From: Ancylobacter lacus
GTDB taxonomy: Bacteria > Pseudomonadota > Alphaproteobacteria > Rhizobiales > Xanthobacteraceae
DNA: 64,000 nt
Assembly (NCBI RefSeq): GCF_018390635.1
Contig: NZ_JAHBGE010000026.1
Coordinates: 1 to 64,000 of the forward strand
Direction of reading: 5' to 3'
Position 1 is the first letter of the stretch, and every line of letters starts with the position of its first letter. The notes under the pieces were generated by a model. The model was not told where the DNA came from. It saw only the letters and a list, made by a program, of their open reading frames with translations, and ran no database searches. Shown in pieces: positions 14,442-23,394 of the stretch. The translations under genes were made by a program, and so were the position numbers.

Positions 14442-16871
14442 CTACCCCTCCAGCGCGCGGAGGTGGCGGATCGGCCGGCCGGGGGCGATGCTCTCCGCCG
14501 CGGCGACGATGGCGTTGGCGTCGATGCCGTGGTGGCGGTAGAGGTCGGCGATGGTGCCGGTCTGGCCGAAATGCTCGACGCCCAGCGCCCGGGTGCGATG
14601 CCCGGCCACCGAGCCGAGCCAGCCCAGCGTGGCGGGGTGGCCATCCAGCACGGTGACCAGCGCGCAGTTCCGCGGCACCGCCGCCAGCAGCCGCTCGACA
14701 TGGCTGCGGGCCCGGAGCTGACCGCGCTCCCGGGCGCGGGCGGCGGCGGTCCAGCCGGCATTGAGCCGGTCCGCCGAGGTCACCGCCAGCAGCCCGACGT
14801 CGCGGCGGTCTTCCGCCATCAGCCCGACCGCCTCCAGCGCCTCCGGCGCGAGAACCCCGGCATAGACCACCACCACCTCGGCATTGGGGCCGGGCCGGCG
14901 CACCCAGTAGCCGCCATCGATGATGTCGCGGGCGAGGCCCTCGTCCATGCCGCGGGCAGGCTGCGCCAGCGTCCGCGTCGACAGCCGCAGATAGACCGAG
15001 CCGCCGCTCTCGTCGCACAGCCAGCTCCGCTCCTCCGGCTCGCCCTCGGCCGTGACCGCGCCGCCCTCGCGCTGGAGATAGTCGAAAGCCCAGCGCAGGA
15101 TCACGGCGAGTTCGTCGACATAGGCCGGCTCGAAGGCGGCGAGCCCGTCCTGCGCCATGCCGATCAACGGGGTGCCGATCGACTGGTGTGCCCCGCCCTC
15201 CGGGGCGAGGGTGAGGCCGGAGGGCGTGGCGACGAGGATGAAGCGGGCGTCCTGGTAGCAGGCATAGTTCAGCGCATCGAGCCCGCGCTGGATGAAGGGG
15301 TCGTAGAGCGTGCCGATCGGCAGCAGCCGTGCCCCGAACAGCGAATGCGACAGGCCGAGCGCGCCGAGCAGGATGAACAGGTTCATCTCGGCGATGCCGA
15401 GCTCGATATGCTGGCCCTTCGGCGAGAAGGTCCAGTCGAAGGTGGAGGGGATGCGCTCCTGCCGGAACAGGTCGGCCATCGCCTCGCGCGCGAACAGGCC
15501 GCGCCGGTTCACCCAGCCGCCGAGATTGGTGGAGACGGTGACATCCGGCGAGGTGGTGACGATGCGGTCGGCCATCGGGCCGCCGAGCCGGGCGAGTTCG
15601 GCCATGATCAGGCCGAAGCCCTGCTGGGTGGAAAGCTCCGGCTGGGCCGGCACCGGCAGCGCCGCCGGCACCGCGAGCGGGGCCTCGCCATAGCGCCGCC
15701 GGCCCTGCGCATTGAAGGGCACCGCGTCGAGAAAGGCCCGCAGCCGCTCCGCCGGCAGGTCCAGCCCCTCGAAAGGCTCCCATTCATGGCCCGGCCGCAC
15801 CTTCATGGCGGCGCGGAACGCCTCCATCTGGGTCGGCGTCATCAGGCCGGCATGGTTGTCCTTGTGGCCCGCCAGCGGCAGGCCGTAGCCCTTGATGGTG
15901 TAGGCGATGAACAGCACCGGGCGGTCATGGTCCACCGCCTCGAACGCCTCGACCAGCGAGGGCAGGTCGTGGCCGCCGAGATTGGTCATCAGCCGCGCCA
16001 GCTCCTCGTCGCTGCGCCGCTCGATCAGGGCGGTGACGGGTCCCTGGTCGCCGATCTCGTCGAGCAGCCGGCGCCGCCACGCCGCCCCGCCCTGGAAGGT
16101 CAGCGCGGCATAGAGCTGGTTGGGGCAGCGGTCGATGAAATCGCGCAGCCGGTCCCCGCCCGGCTCGGCGAAGGCGGCCATCAGCGCGGCGCCGTATTTC
16201 AGCGTCACCACCTCCCAGCCGAAGGCGCGGAACAGCGCCTCCAGCCGCGCCGGCAGCCCCTCGCGGATGACCGCGTCGAGGCTCTGGCGGTTGTAGTCGA
16301 GAATCCACCAGCAGTTGCGAAGCCCCTGCTTCCAGCCCTCCAGCAACGCCTCGTAGATGTTGCCCTCGTCCATCTCGGCATCGCCGACAAGGGCGATCAT
16401 CCGGCCCTCCGGGCGGCCGCCGTCGAGGCCCCGGGCATGGACATAGTCCTGAACGAGGCTGGCGAAGAGGGTCTGGGCGACGCCGAGCCCGACCGAGCCG
16501 GTGGAGAAGTCGACGTCGTCGATGTCCTTGGTGCGGGAGGGGTAGGACTGGGCGCCCTTGTAGCCGCGATAGGCCTCCAGCTTCTCCCGCGTCTGGTTGC
16601 CGAGCAGGTACTGGATGGCGTGGAAGATCGGGCTGGCATGGGGCTTCACCGCCACCCGGTCCTGCGGGCGGAGCACGGCGAGGTAGAGCGCGGTGAGCAC
16701 CGAGGCGAGCGAGGCGGAGGAGGCCTGATGACCGCCCACCTTCAGCCCGTCCGCATTGGGGCGCACATGGTTGGCGTGGTGGATGGTCCAGGCCGACAGC
16801 CAGGAGACCTTGCGCTCCAGCGCGGCCAGCGCTTCCAGATCGACGGCGGGACGGCGGATCGACGCAGCCAT
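14442..16871 (-). CDS. AceE-like thiamine-diphosphate enzyme (annotated in relatives as transketolase)
   Basis: An 809-aa protein with the three-part architecture of homodimeric pyruvate dehydrogenase E1/transketolase. The thiamine-diphosphate motif is GDAEMDEGN near residue 163, ending around WWILDYNRQSLDA. Other landmarks are KVGGHQASSASLASVL, FSTGSVGLGVAQTL, IELGIAEMNLFILLGALGLS, and LAPEGGAHQSIGTP. E. coli AceE is about 890 aa; this one is shorter at the N-terminus. It may be a second pyruvate dehydrogenase E1 or act on another ketose or keto acid. The start at 16871 has GGGAGCGAACC in front. No E2 or E3 gene is beside it. It converges on the SorC regulator and may or may not belong to that catabolic locus. 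Confidence 0.85.
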   Translation of the reverse strand: MAASIRRPAVDLEALAALERKVSWLSAWTIHHANHVRPNADGLKVGGHQASSASLASVLTALYLAVLRPQDRVAVKPHASPIFHAIQYLLGNQTREKLEAYRGYKGAQSYPSRTKDIDDVDFSTGSVGLGVAQTLFASLVQDYVHARGLDGGRPEGRMIALVGDAEMDEGNIYEALLEGWKQGLRNCWWILDYNRQSLDAVIREGLPARLEALFRAFGWEVVTLKYGAALMAAFAEPGGDRLRDFIDRCPNQLYAALTFQGGAAWRRRLLDEIGDQGPVTALIERRSDEELARLMTNLGGHDLPSLVEAFEAVDHDRPVLFIAYTIKGYGLPLAGHKDNHAGLMTPTQMEAFRAAMKVRPGHEWEPFEGLDLPAERLRAFLDAVPFNAQGRRRYGEAPLAVPAALPVPAQPELSTQQGFGLIMAELARLGGPMADRIVTTSPDVTVSTNLGGWVNRRGLFAREAMADLFRQERIPSTFDWTFSPKGQHIELGIAEMNLFILLGALGLSHSLFGARLLPIGTLYDPFIQRGLDALNYACYQDARFILVATPSGLTLAPEGGAHQSIGTPLIGMAQDGLAAFEPAYVDELAVILRWAFDYLQREGGAVTAEGEPEERSWLCDESGGSVYLRLSTRTLAQPARGMDEGLARDIIDGGYWVRRPGPNAEVVVVYAGVLAPEALEAVGLMAEDRRDVGLLAVTSADRLNAGWTAAARARERGQLRARSHVERLLAAVPRNCALVTVLDGHPATLGWLGSVAGHRTRALGVEHFGQTGTIADLYRHHGIDANAIVAAAESIAPGRPIRHLRALEG

Positions 16872-17110
16872 GGTTCGCTCCCAATCGGTGCGACAGAGTG
16901 CGGCGGTCCGGCCGCTCTTGCAAGGCACCAGACAGCCCGGCGCCGCAGCGTCGCGAAGGGCGGCCCCGCCGATCGGTTCAAAATTGCAACTAAACAGCGC
17001 CGGATACGTAGCGCCGGCGTTTACCCTGCTTTAACCATGTGGGGGAATGGTGGCGAGCGCGCCGGAGAGCATGTAGGATTCCGCTCGGCGGCGCAGGAGT
17101 CGGGAATGTG
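16872..17110. promoter_or_regulatory. Divergent promoter region, AceE-like gene and autotransporter
   Basis: A 239-bp gap between two divergent genes. An AT-rich stretch at 16975-17040 (AAAATTGCAACTAAACA, later TTTAACCATGTG) is the likely promoter area. No clear operator was found. Confidence 0.4.
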
Positions 17111-18769
17111 ATGCGGTCGCGACCTTTGGACAGGATGGGACGGGGCGTCGCGGCACTGGCGCCGTCGTTGCTGGCGCTGGCACTGGCCGGCTCCGCCCAG
17201 GCCGCGGAGATTTCCTGCGATCTCACCGCCCAGTCGCTGTCCTGTGGCGGCACCGCGAGCGGCACCAAGGCGACCGCCGTGGGCCAGGGCTCCAGCGCCA
17301 CCCAGAACGGCGCCACCGCCACCGGACAGGGCGCTGCGGCCACCGCGGTCTATTCCTCCTCCTATGGCAATCTCGCCGTGGCCTCGGGGGTCAGCTCCAC
17401 GGCCATCGGCGCGTCCTCCGTGGCGAATCGGGATTACAGCACGGCGGTGGGTGACGGCGCCGGGGCGAAGGGACTTGCCGCGTCCGCCTTCGGGCAGAAC
17501 GCGCAGGCGGTCGGCACCGGTGCTTCCGCCTTCGGCCAGAACGCGGAAGCGTCCGGCGACCTGACGACCGCGGTGGGCCAGGGCGCCAAGGCGTTCGCCA
17601 CCAGCGCCACCGCCGTCGGCCAGGGCGCCACGGCGAACGGCGCCTCCTCCACCGCGGTGGGCCGCGCCGCCGCCGCCAACGGCACCGCCTCCACCGCCAT
17701 CGGCGAGAGCGCCGCCGCGAACGGGGCGAATTCGCTGGCGGTCGGCCAGGGCGCGACCGCCAATCTCGACCAGACCACCGCCGTCGGCTCCGGCGCGGTG
17801 GCGCAGGGCACCGGCGCGGCCTCCTTCGGCTATGGCGCGCAGGCGAACGCCACCAACAGCACCGCCCTCGGCACCGGCTCCGGGGCGCAGGGCACCAATT
17901 CCTCCGCCTTCGGCAATGGCGCGCAGGCCAACGGCGCCAATGCCACCGCGCTCGGCCAGGGCGCGATCGCCAGCACCACCTCCTCGACCGCGCTGGGCCA
18001 GAACGCGCGGGCCAACGGCCTCTCCTCCACCGCCGTCGGCCAGGAAGCCATCGCCAACGGCGCCAACGCCACCGCGCTGGGCCAGAACGCCACCGCCAAC
18101 AGTTCCGGCGCCACCGCGATCGGCCAGATCGCGACCGCCAATGCGGTGAACTCCACCGCGCTGGGCTGGAACGCCACCGCCAACGGCACCGGCTCCACCG
18201 CGCTGGGACAGGGCGCGATCGCCGCCTCCAGCGGCACCACCGCGCTGGGCCAGAACGCCAATGCGGCGGCCGAGAACGCCAGCGCCTTCGGCTATGGCTC
18301 GACCGCGGCGTATTCCGGCTCCACCGCGGTCGGCAGCGGCGCGACGACGACGCGCTCGAACCAGATGGTGTTCGGCACCAGCGACACCACCTACACCATG
18401 CCCGGGCTCACCTCCTCGGCGAGCAAGTCGGCGCAGTCCGGGTCGATCCAGGTGGTGACCACCGATTCGAACGGCAATCTCGCCAGCGCCAACATGTCCG
18501 ACCTCGTCGACTACACCAGCATCTACAACGACATCGACAAGGTCCGCGAGGGCGTCGCCATGGCGATGGCGATGGACACGCCGAACCTGCCGGCCGGCAA
18601 GAACCTCGCCATGAGCGCGCAGTGGGGCACCTATGGCGGCCAGAACGCCATCGCCCTCTCCGCCATCGCCCGGCTGAGCGACGACGATCTGTTCCTCACC
18701 GGCGGCATCGGCTTCGGCCTGAACGAGGGCTCGATTGGCGGCAAGGCCGGGCTTGTCGTGGCATGGTGA
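17111..18769 (+). CDS. YadA-type trimeric autotransporter adhesin
   Basis: A 552-aa surface protein. Residues 1-31 form a signal peptide ending AGSAQA. About two dozen YadA-head repeats of roughly 14 residues follow, of the pattern xATAxGxxAxAxGxxS (for example NATALGQNATANSSG). Then comes a short stalk. The C-terminal anchor (about residues 480-552) reads GVAMAMAMDTPNL, then LAMSAQWGTYGGQNAIAL, and ends in AGLVVAW with the aromatic last residue typical of outer-membrane barrels. Such proteins assemble as trimers and mediate adhesion or autoagglutination. AGGAG lies 13 nt before the ATG; a GTG one codon upstream is also possible. The next gene overlaps its end by 7 bp. Confidence 0.9.
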   Translation: MRSRPLDRMGRGVAALAPSLLALALAGSAQAAEISCDLTAQSLSCGGTASGTKATAVGQGSSATQNGATATGQGAAATAVYSSSYGNLAVASGVSSTAIGASSVANRDYSTAVGDGAGAKGLAASAFGQNAQAVGTGASAFGQNAEASGDLTTAVGQGAKAFATSATAVGQGATANGASSTAVGRAAAANGTASTAIGESAAANGANSLAVGQGATANLDQTTAVGSGAVAQGTGAASFGYGAQANATNSTALGTGSGAQGTNSSAFGNGAQANGANATALGQGAIASTTSSTALGQNARANGLSSTAVGQEAIANGANATALGQNATANSSGATAIGQIATANAVNSTALGWNATANGTGSTALGQGAIAASSGTTALGQNANAAAENASAFGYGSTAAYSGSTAVGSGATTTRSNQMVFGTSDTTYTMPGLTSSASKSAQSGSIQVVTTDSNGNLASANMSDLVDYTSIYNDIDKVREGVAMAMAMDTPNLPAGKNLAMSAQWGTYGGQNAIALSAIARLSDDDLFLTGGIGFGLNEGSIGGKAGLVVAW

Positions 18770-19851
18770 GGCTTCGGCCGACCCGGATCGGCCTTGCCGT
18801 CGCCATGGGGCTCGTGGGCCTTCCGCCCGCGCTGCAGGCCCTCTCGCCCTCCAGCGACGGCGGCGTTCGCCTCGCCCAGGCCGAGGCGCCCAAAACGGCA
18901 CAGCCCGATTACCGCATGGGCACCAGCCAGAAGACCGGCGCCGGGGCGAAGGCCAAGAACACGGCCAATGGCCCGGCCAAACCTCCCGCCAAGGCGACGG
19001 GGCCGGTCTCGGCCGATCCGGCGGCCGAAATCACCGCGGTGGCGCCGAGCCAGACCCCGATGCCGTCGGCCCCGGTGCTGCTTGCGCTGCTGCGCGGCAC
19101 GCTGGTGGCGGTGAACCAGGCCAATGTCACCGGCAATTATTCGGTTCTCCGCGACCTCGGCGCCCCGGCGTTCCGCGAGAGCTATTCCATGGCGGAGCTG
19201 GCGGAGCAGTTCCGCTCGTGGCGCGACAGCCAGCTCGATTTCGCCGCCGTGCTGCTGCTGGACGCCAAGCTCTCCCGCGCGCCGGAAATCGAGCCGGACG
19301 GCTCGCTGCGGCTGACCGGCCATTTCCCGACAGCGCCGCTGCGCATCCTGTTCGACCTGCGGTTCCAGCCGGTGGGGGGGCATTGGCGGCTCTCGACCAT
19401 CGCGCTGGAGGCCCGGCCAGGTGAGGCCGACGGCGCCGCCATGGCTTCCGCCCCGGCACAGGCCCCGGCCCAGGGTGAAGCCCGCAACGCCGCGACGAAC
19501 CCGCCGCCGGCGCCGCGCCCGGCCACGGTGCAGGCCGAACCGGCGCCGGTGGTACCCATGGGCCCGTCGGCCACCGCGCAGGCGACGACCGCCCCGCCGG
19601 CAGCCCCTCCCCTGCAAACGGCCGCCCGCGCGGCACCGCCCGCCACCGTCCCGGCCGCCTCAGCCGCGACCCTGTCGAATCAGGCCGTGCGCCCGGTGCT
19701 GCCGCCGGTTGTGCCGAGCGCGCCGGTGGCGACGTCCACCGAGGCCAGCCTGCCGCCGCCGGCCGATTCCGCGCCGTTCGTGATGCGGGCTGATTCGGAC
19801 CTGACGGCGCCGCTGGTGCAGGCGACCGATGGAGCCGCGCCCGCGCGCTGA
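18763..19851 (+). CDS. Exported protein of unknown function coupled to the adhesin
   Basis: A 362-aa protein starting at an ATG that overlaps the adhesin's stop (ATGGTGA). The N-terminus VRLRPTRIGLAVAMGLVGLP is a probable signal peptide. A single folded region of about 125 residues (near 95-220) contains LLALLRGTLVAVNQANVTGN, AELAEQFRSW and PLRILFDLRFQPVGGHWRLS. Its pattern resembles small alpha+beta NTF2-like/DUF4019-like domains, but I do not recognise it firmly. The remaining 140 residues are an Ala/Pro-rich tail that is probably disordered. The overlap with the adhesin suggests a partner in its export, trimer assembly or anchoring; that is inference. Confidence 0.75.
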   Translation: MVRLRPTRIGLAVAMGLVGLPPALQALSPSSDGGVRLAQAEAPKTAQPDYRMGTSQKTGAGAKAKNTANGPAKPPAKATGPVSADPAAEITAVAPSQTPMPSAPVLLALLRGTLVAVNQANVTGNYSVLRDLGAPAFRESYSMAELAEQFRSWRDSQLDFAAVLLLDAKLSRAPEIEPDGSLRLTGHFPTAPLRILFDLRFQPVGGHWRLSTIALEARPGEADGAAMASAPAQAPAQGEARNAATNPPPAPRPATVQAEPAPVVPMGPSATAQATTAPPAAPPLQTAARAAPPATVPAASAATLSNQAVRPVLPPVVPSAPVATSTEASLPPPADSAPFVMRADSDLTAPLVQATDGAAPAR

Positions 19852-19887
19852 CCGCCCGATCGGCGTCACGCGGACACCGGCGACGCC

Positions 19888-20988
19888 TCAGTTGGCGTCG
19901 GCTCCGGGCATGGCGGAGCTGTTGGAGGTGCCCGGCCCCACCTTCCGAATCGCCGCGGGCGCCGAAGAGGTTGCCGACGCCGGGGACGAAGCTCCCGACG
20001 CGGGAGACGCGGCACCTGCCGGCGTCTGGATCGCCGAATTCTGCGGCACGACCTGATTCGGCGCCGGCACCATGGGATAGCCCTCGAGCGGCTCCGACGG
20101 CTTGACCGGGCCGGTCGGCTCCACGAGGGCCGGACTCGCATCGCCGCGCGATTCGTGCCGCACCCGGCGCACCGGGGCCGCACGCGGTGCCGGCTCCGGT
20201 CCCAGCGCACCATCGAGCACGGTGGCGTCGCCCTCGACCCCGGTGGGGAAGGCGAGCGGCCCACCGATTCGCCCGATTCCGTCCGGCTCGCCCATCGGGC
20301 GGCCATAGGGCTGCCAGGAGCGGGGCAGGAAATAGCCGTTGATGGAGTAGCGATACATGCCGCGCAGCAGCGTCTGCTCGGTCGCGCCGGTCTGGCAGAA
20401 GCGATAGCGCAGGGACAGCACGCCGCGGTCGCGGCCCAGCACGTTCACCGGCACCTGCGACTGGATGCGCTGCCACGCATAGATGCACATGTCGTTGGAG
20501 CCGCCGCGGCCGATGGCATAGCCGAACGGGCCGTAGCGGTTTTGCACAAAATAGTTGGAGCGGCGCATGTAAACGTTGGGCAGCGCCTGCTCCATCTGCC
20601 GGTCGAGCTCGTCCTCGTCCAGCCGGTCGTAGCTGAGGATGTTCTCACGCCCGGTCCGCCCGTCCACCGGACCGAAGAAGGTCACGTGAAAGGCGTTCTG
20701 GCCGGGCGCCACCGAATTGGTGGCAAGGATGATTTCCTGTTCCAGCGCATTGAGATAGCGGGTTTCCAGCACGGTGATGACGCGCGGGCCGCCGGGCTCG
20801 GGCAGCACCAGCGCCTCCCCGGTGGGAACCTCGATGGTCTGGGTCGCGATCTTCGGACTTTGCCCCTGCAGCGGATAGGGCGCGCACCCCGCCACCGTGG
20901 CGGCAACCGCCAGGAGCACCACCATACCCATGCGCCGCCGACGACCCGTCGGGATACTGGCGATGTTGTGCGGAGCGAGTTCGGTCAA
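19888..20988 (-). CDS. bcsN: Cellulose biosynthesis protein BcsN
   Basis: A probable lipoprotein divergent from bcsA. It has an arginine run, a hydrophobic stretch and the lipobox VAATVAGC. The conserved BcsN core follows: EALVLPEPGGPRVITVLETR, FFGPVDGRTGRENILSYDRL, MRRSNYFVQNRYGPFGYAIG, and a Pro/Ala-rich tail. BcsN occurs in alphaproteobacterial cellulose loci; its exact role is not settled. The start is uncertain. The ATG at 20931 leaves the signal peptide without positive charges, so I prefer the in-frame TTG at 20988, which includes the arginine run, although its ribosome site is weak. Confidence 0.85.
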   Translation of the reverse strand: MTELAPHNIASIPTGRRRRMGMVVLLAVAATVAGCAPYPLQGQSPKIATQTIEVPTGEALVLPEPGGPRVITVLETRYLNALEQEIILATNSVAPGQNAFHVTFFGPVDGRTGRENILSYDRLDEDELDRQMEQALPNVYMRRSNYFVQNRYGPFGYAIGRGGSNDMCIYAWQRIQSQVPVNVLGRDRGVLSLRYRFCQTGATEQTLLRGMYRYSINGYFLPRSWQPYGRPMGEPDGIGRIGGPLAFPTGVEGDATVLDGALGPEPAPRAAPVRRVRHESRGDASPALVEPTGPVKPSEPLEGYPMVPAPNQVVPQNSAIQTPAGAASPASGASSPASATSSAPAAIRKVGPGTSNSSAMPGADAN

Positions 20989-21201
20989 AGCTGGGGTCCG
21001 TAGCTGTAAGCAGGAATTCGAGCGACAATGGGCCGAATCGCGTGGCGTGCAGGACTCTAGCCTGCCGGCCCGCGCGGCCAAAACGGGGCGGCGTTGCGAC
21101 AGCTCCGGCATGTACAACAGGCCGGAAAAAATTGCTTCAAAATCGGAAGCATTTTATCGCTTTCTGGTGTAGAGCCGTCGGGAGTTAAGCTGTGAGGACA
21201 G
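20989..21201. promoter_or_regulatory. Divergent bcsN/bcsA promoter region with a TGCTTC-N7-GAAGCA dyad
   Basis: An AT-rich segment at 21123-21175 precedes bcsA. It contains a perfect 6-bp inverted repeat, TGCTTC (21133-21138) and GAAGCA (21146-21151), about 50 bp before the bcsA start. It could be the operator of a regulator of cellulose synthesis. No -35/-10 pair was fixed. Confidence 0.45.
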
Positions 21202-23394
21202 ATGCGTAAGGCTTGGATCGCCGGCCTCTGGGCCATTGCCTCGGCCATGGCCGTCTTCCTGATCACCTTGCCGATCAGCCTGCAGGCGCATCTCATCGCC
21301 GGCTGCATCGTGGTGCTGGTCATCATCCTGCTGAAGCTCTTCGCCCCGGTTGGTATCCCCCGCCTGATCGCGCTTTCGCTCGGCAGCACGATCGTGCTGC
21401 GCTACATCTATTGGCGCACCACCAGCACGCTGCCCCCGATCAGCCAGATCGAGGACTTCATCCCCGGCTTCCTGCTCTATCTGGCGGAGCTCTACAGCGT
21501 GGGCATGCTGGTGCTGTCGCTGTTCGTGGTGTCCTCGCCGCTTCCCTCGCGCACCGCCCCGCCGATTCCGGCCGGACGGGTGCCGACGGTCGACATCTTC
21601 GTGCCGACCTACAACGAGGATTCCTCGCTGCTCGCCTCCACCCTGGCGGCGGCCAAGGCGATCGACTACCCCGCCGACAAGTTCAACGTCTGGCTGCTCG
21701 ACGATGGCGGCACGGACCAGAAATGCCATCAGGACGACCCCGAACAGGCCGCCGCGGCCCAGGAACGACGACGAGAACTCACCGCGCTGTGCGAGGGGCT
21801 CGGCGTGCGCTACCTCACGCGCCGCCGCAACGAGCATGCAAAGGCCGGCAACCTCAACAACGGGCTCGCCAACTCCACCGGCGAGCTCGCTGCCGTCTTC
21901 GATGCCGACCATGCCCCGGCGCGCAGCTTCCTCACCGAGACGGTGGGCTATTTCGAGCAGGACCACCGGCTGTTCCTGGTCCAGACCCCGCATTTCTTCA
22001 TCAACCCGGACCCGCTGGAGCGCAATCTCGACACCTTCGACCACATGCCGTCGGAAAACGAGATGTTCTACGGCATCATCCAGCGCGGCCTCGACAAGTG
22101 GGACGCGGCGTTCTTCTGCGGCTCGGCGGCGCTGCTGCGGCGCGAGGCCCTGAACGAGACCAACGGTTTCAGCGGCATCTCCATCACCGAGGACTGCGAA
22201 ACCGCGCTGGAGCTGCATTCGCGCGGCTGGCACAGCATCTATGTCGACAAGCCGCTGATCGCGGGGCTGCAGCCGGAGACCTTCGCCAGCTTCATCGGCC
22301 AGCGCTCGCGCTGGGCGCAGGGCATGTACCAGATCCTGCGCTTCCGTTTTCCCCCGGTGAAGCTGGGCCTCAGCCTGCCGCAGCGGCTCTGCTACATGTC
22401 GAGCATGCTGTTCTGGTTCTTCCCCATCGCCCGCATGATCTTCCTGCTGTCGCCGCTGTGCTACCTCGTCTTCGGCCTGGAGATCTTCAACGCGTCGGGC
22501 GCCGAGTTCCTCGCCTATACCTCGACCTACATGCTGGTGAACCTGCTCATGCAGAACTACCTGTACGGGCGCTATCGCTGGCCTTGGATCTCGGAATTGT
22601 ATGAATACATACAATCCGTCTACCTGCTCCCGGCCCTGCTCTCGGTGATGCTGAATCCGCGCAAGCCGACCTTCAAGGTCACGGCGAAGGGCGAGACGCT
22701 GCATGAGAGCCACATTTCGGAAATCGGCAAGCCGTTCTTCATCCTGTTCGCGGTCATGACGCTGGCGGCGGTGCTCACCATCTGGCGCGTGCTAACGGAC
22801 CCCTTCACCGCGGACGTCACCGCCGTGGTCGGCGCCTGGAACATCCTGAACATGATCATCGCCGGCTGCGCGCTGGGCGTGGTGTCGGAGCGCCAGAACC
22901 GCCGGCGCACCCACCGCGTCAACCTGTTCCGCCGCTGCGAGCTGATCCTCAACGACGCCGCCTATCCCGCCGTGGTGGAGGACGTCTCGATCGGCGGCGC
23001 CAGCGTGCGCGTGGCGATGAACAACCTGCCGCCGGTGGAGCGCGGCCAGATGGCGGGCATCCGGTTCAAGCCGCAGGCCGACATCGGGCTCGACACGCTG
23101 CCGGTGCAGGTCCGCAACATGAAGCGCGACGGCAACGGCCAGCTTTTCGGCTGCCAGTTCGAAGCCGAAGTGCCGCTGCACCACCGCCTCATCGCCGACC
23201 TGATGTTCGCCAATGCGGCCGAATGGAGCAAGTTCCAGGAGTCGCGCCGCTACAATCCGGGGGTTCTGCGGGGCACGTTCCGCTTCCTCGTCATCGCCCT
23301 CTACCAGACCGGCCGCGGGCTCTCCTACTTCCTGCGCCTGAACAAGCTGAGAAGCGCCGGCGCCAGTCAACCCGCGGTGGCGAAATCTCAATGA
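21202..23394 (+). CDS. bcsA: Cellulose synthase catalytic subunit BcsA
   Basis: An inner-membrane processive glycosyltransferase (GT2) of 730 aa that polymerises UDP-glucose to beta-1,4-glucan and threads it through its own channel. N-terminal membrane helices precede the GT domain: VDIFVPTYNED near 130, LLDDGGTDQK near 166, FDADHAP near 233, the catalytic TEDCETALELHSRGW near 328 and QRSRWAQGM near 366. More helices follow. A PilZ domain has RRRTHRVNLFRR near 566 and DVSIGGASVRV near 593, so activity should need cyclic di-GMP. GTGAGGACAG precedes the ATG. bcsB starts on its stop codon. Confidence 0.97.
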   Translation: MRKAWIAGLWAIASAMAVFLITLPISLQAHLIAGCIVVLVIILLKLFAPVGIPRLIALSLGSTIVLRYIYWRTTSTLPPISQIEDFIPGFLLYLAELYSVGMLVLSLFVVSSPLPSRTAPPIPAGRVPTVDIFVPTYNEDSSLLASTLAAAKAIDYPADKFNVWLLDDGGTDQKCHQDDPEQAAAAQERRRELTALCEGLGVRYLTRRRNEHAKAGNLNNGLANSTGELAAVFDADHAPARSFLTETVGYFEQDHRLFLVQTPHFFINPDPLERNLDTFDHMPSENEMFYGIIQRGLDKWDAAFFCGSAALLRREALNETNGFSGISITEDCETALELHSRGWHSIYVDKPLIAGLQPETFASFIGQRSRWAQGMYQILRFRFPPVKLGLSLPQRLCYMSSMLFWFFPIARMIFLLSPLCYLVFGLEIFNASGAEFLAYTSTYMLVNLLMQNYLYGRYRWPWISELYEYIQSVYLLPALLSVMLNPRKPTFKVTAKGETLHESHISEIGKPFFILFAVMTLAAVLTIWRVLTDPFTADVTAVVGAWNILNMIIAGCALGVVSERQNRRRTHRVNLFRRCELILNDAAYPAVVEDVSIGGASVRVAMNNLPPVERGQMAGIRFKPQADIGLDTLPVQVRNMKRDGNGQLFGCQFEAEVPLHHRLIADLMFANAAEWSKFQESRRYNPGVLRGTFRFLVIALYQTGRGLSYFLRLNKLRSAGASQPAVAKSQ

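Noticed and set aside
17260-18350. Dense short repeats suggesting a CRISPR or satellite array
   Set aside because: The repeats are in frame and encode YadA-head units; there are no spacers or constant direct repeats.
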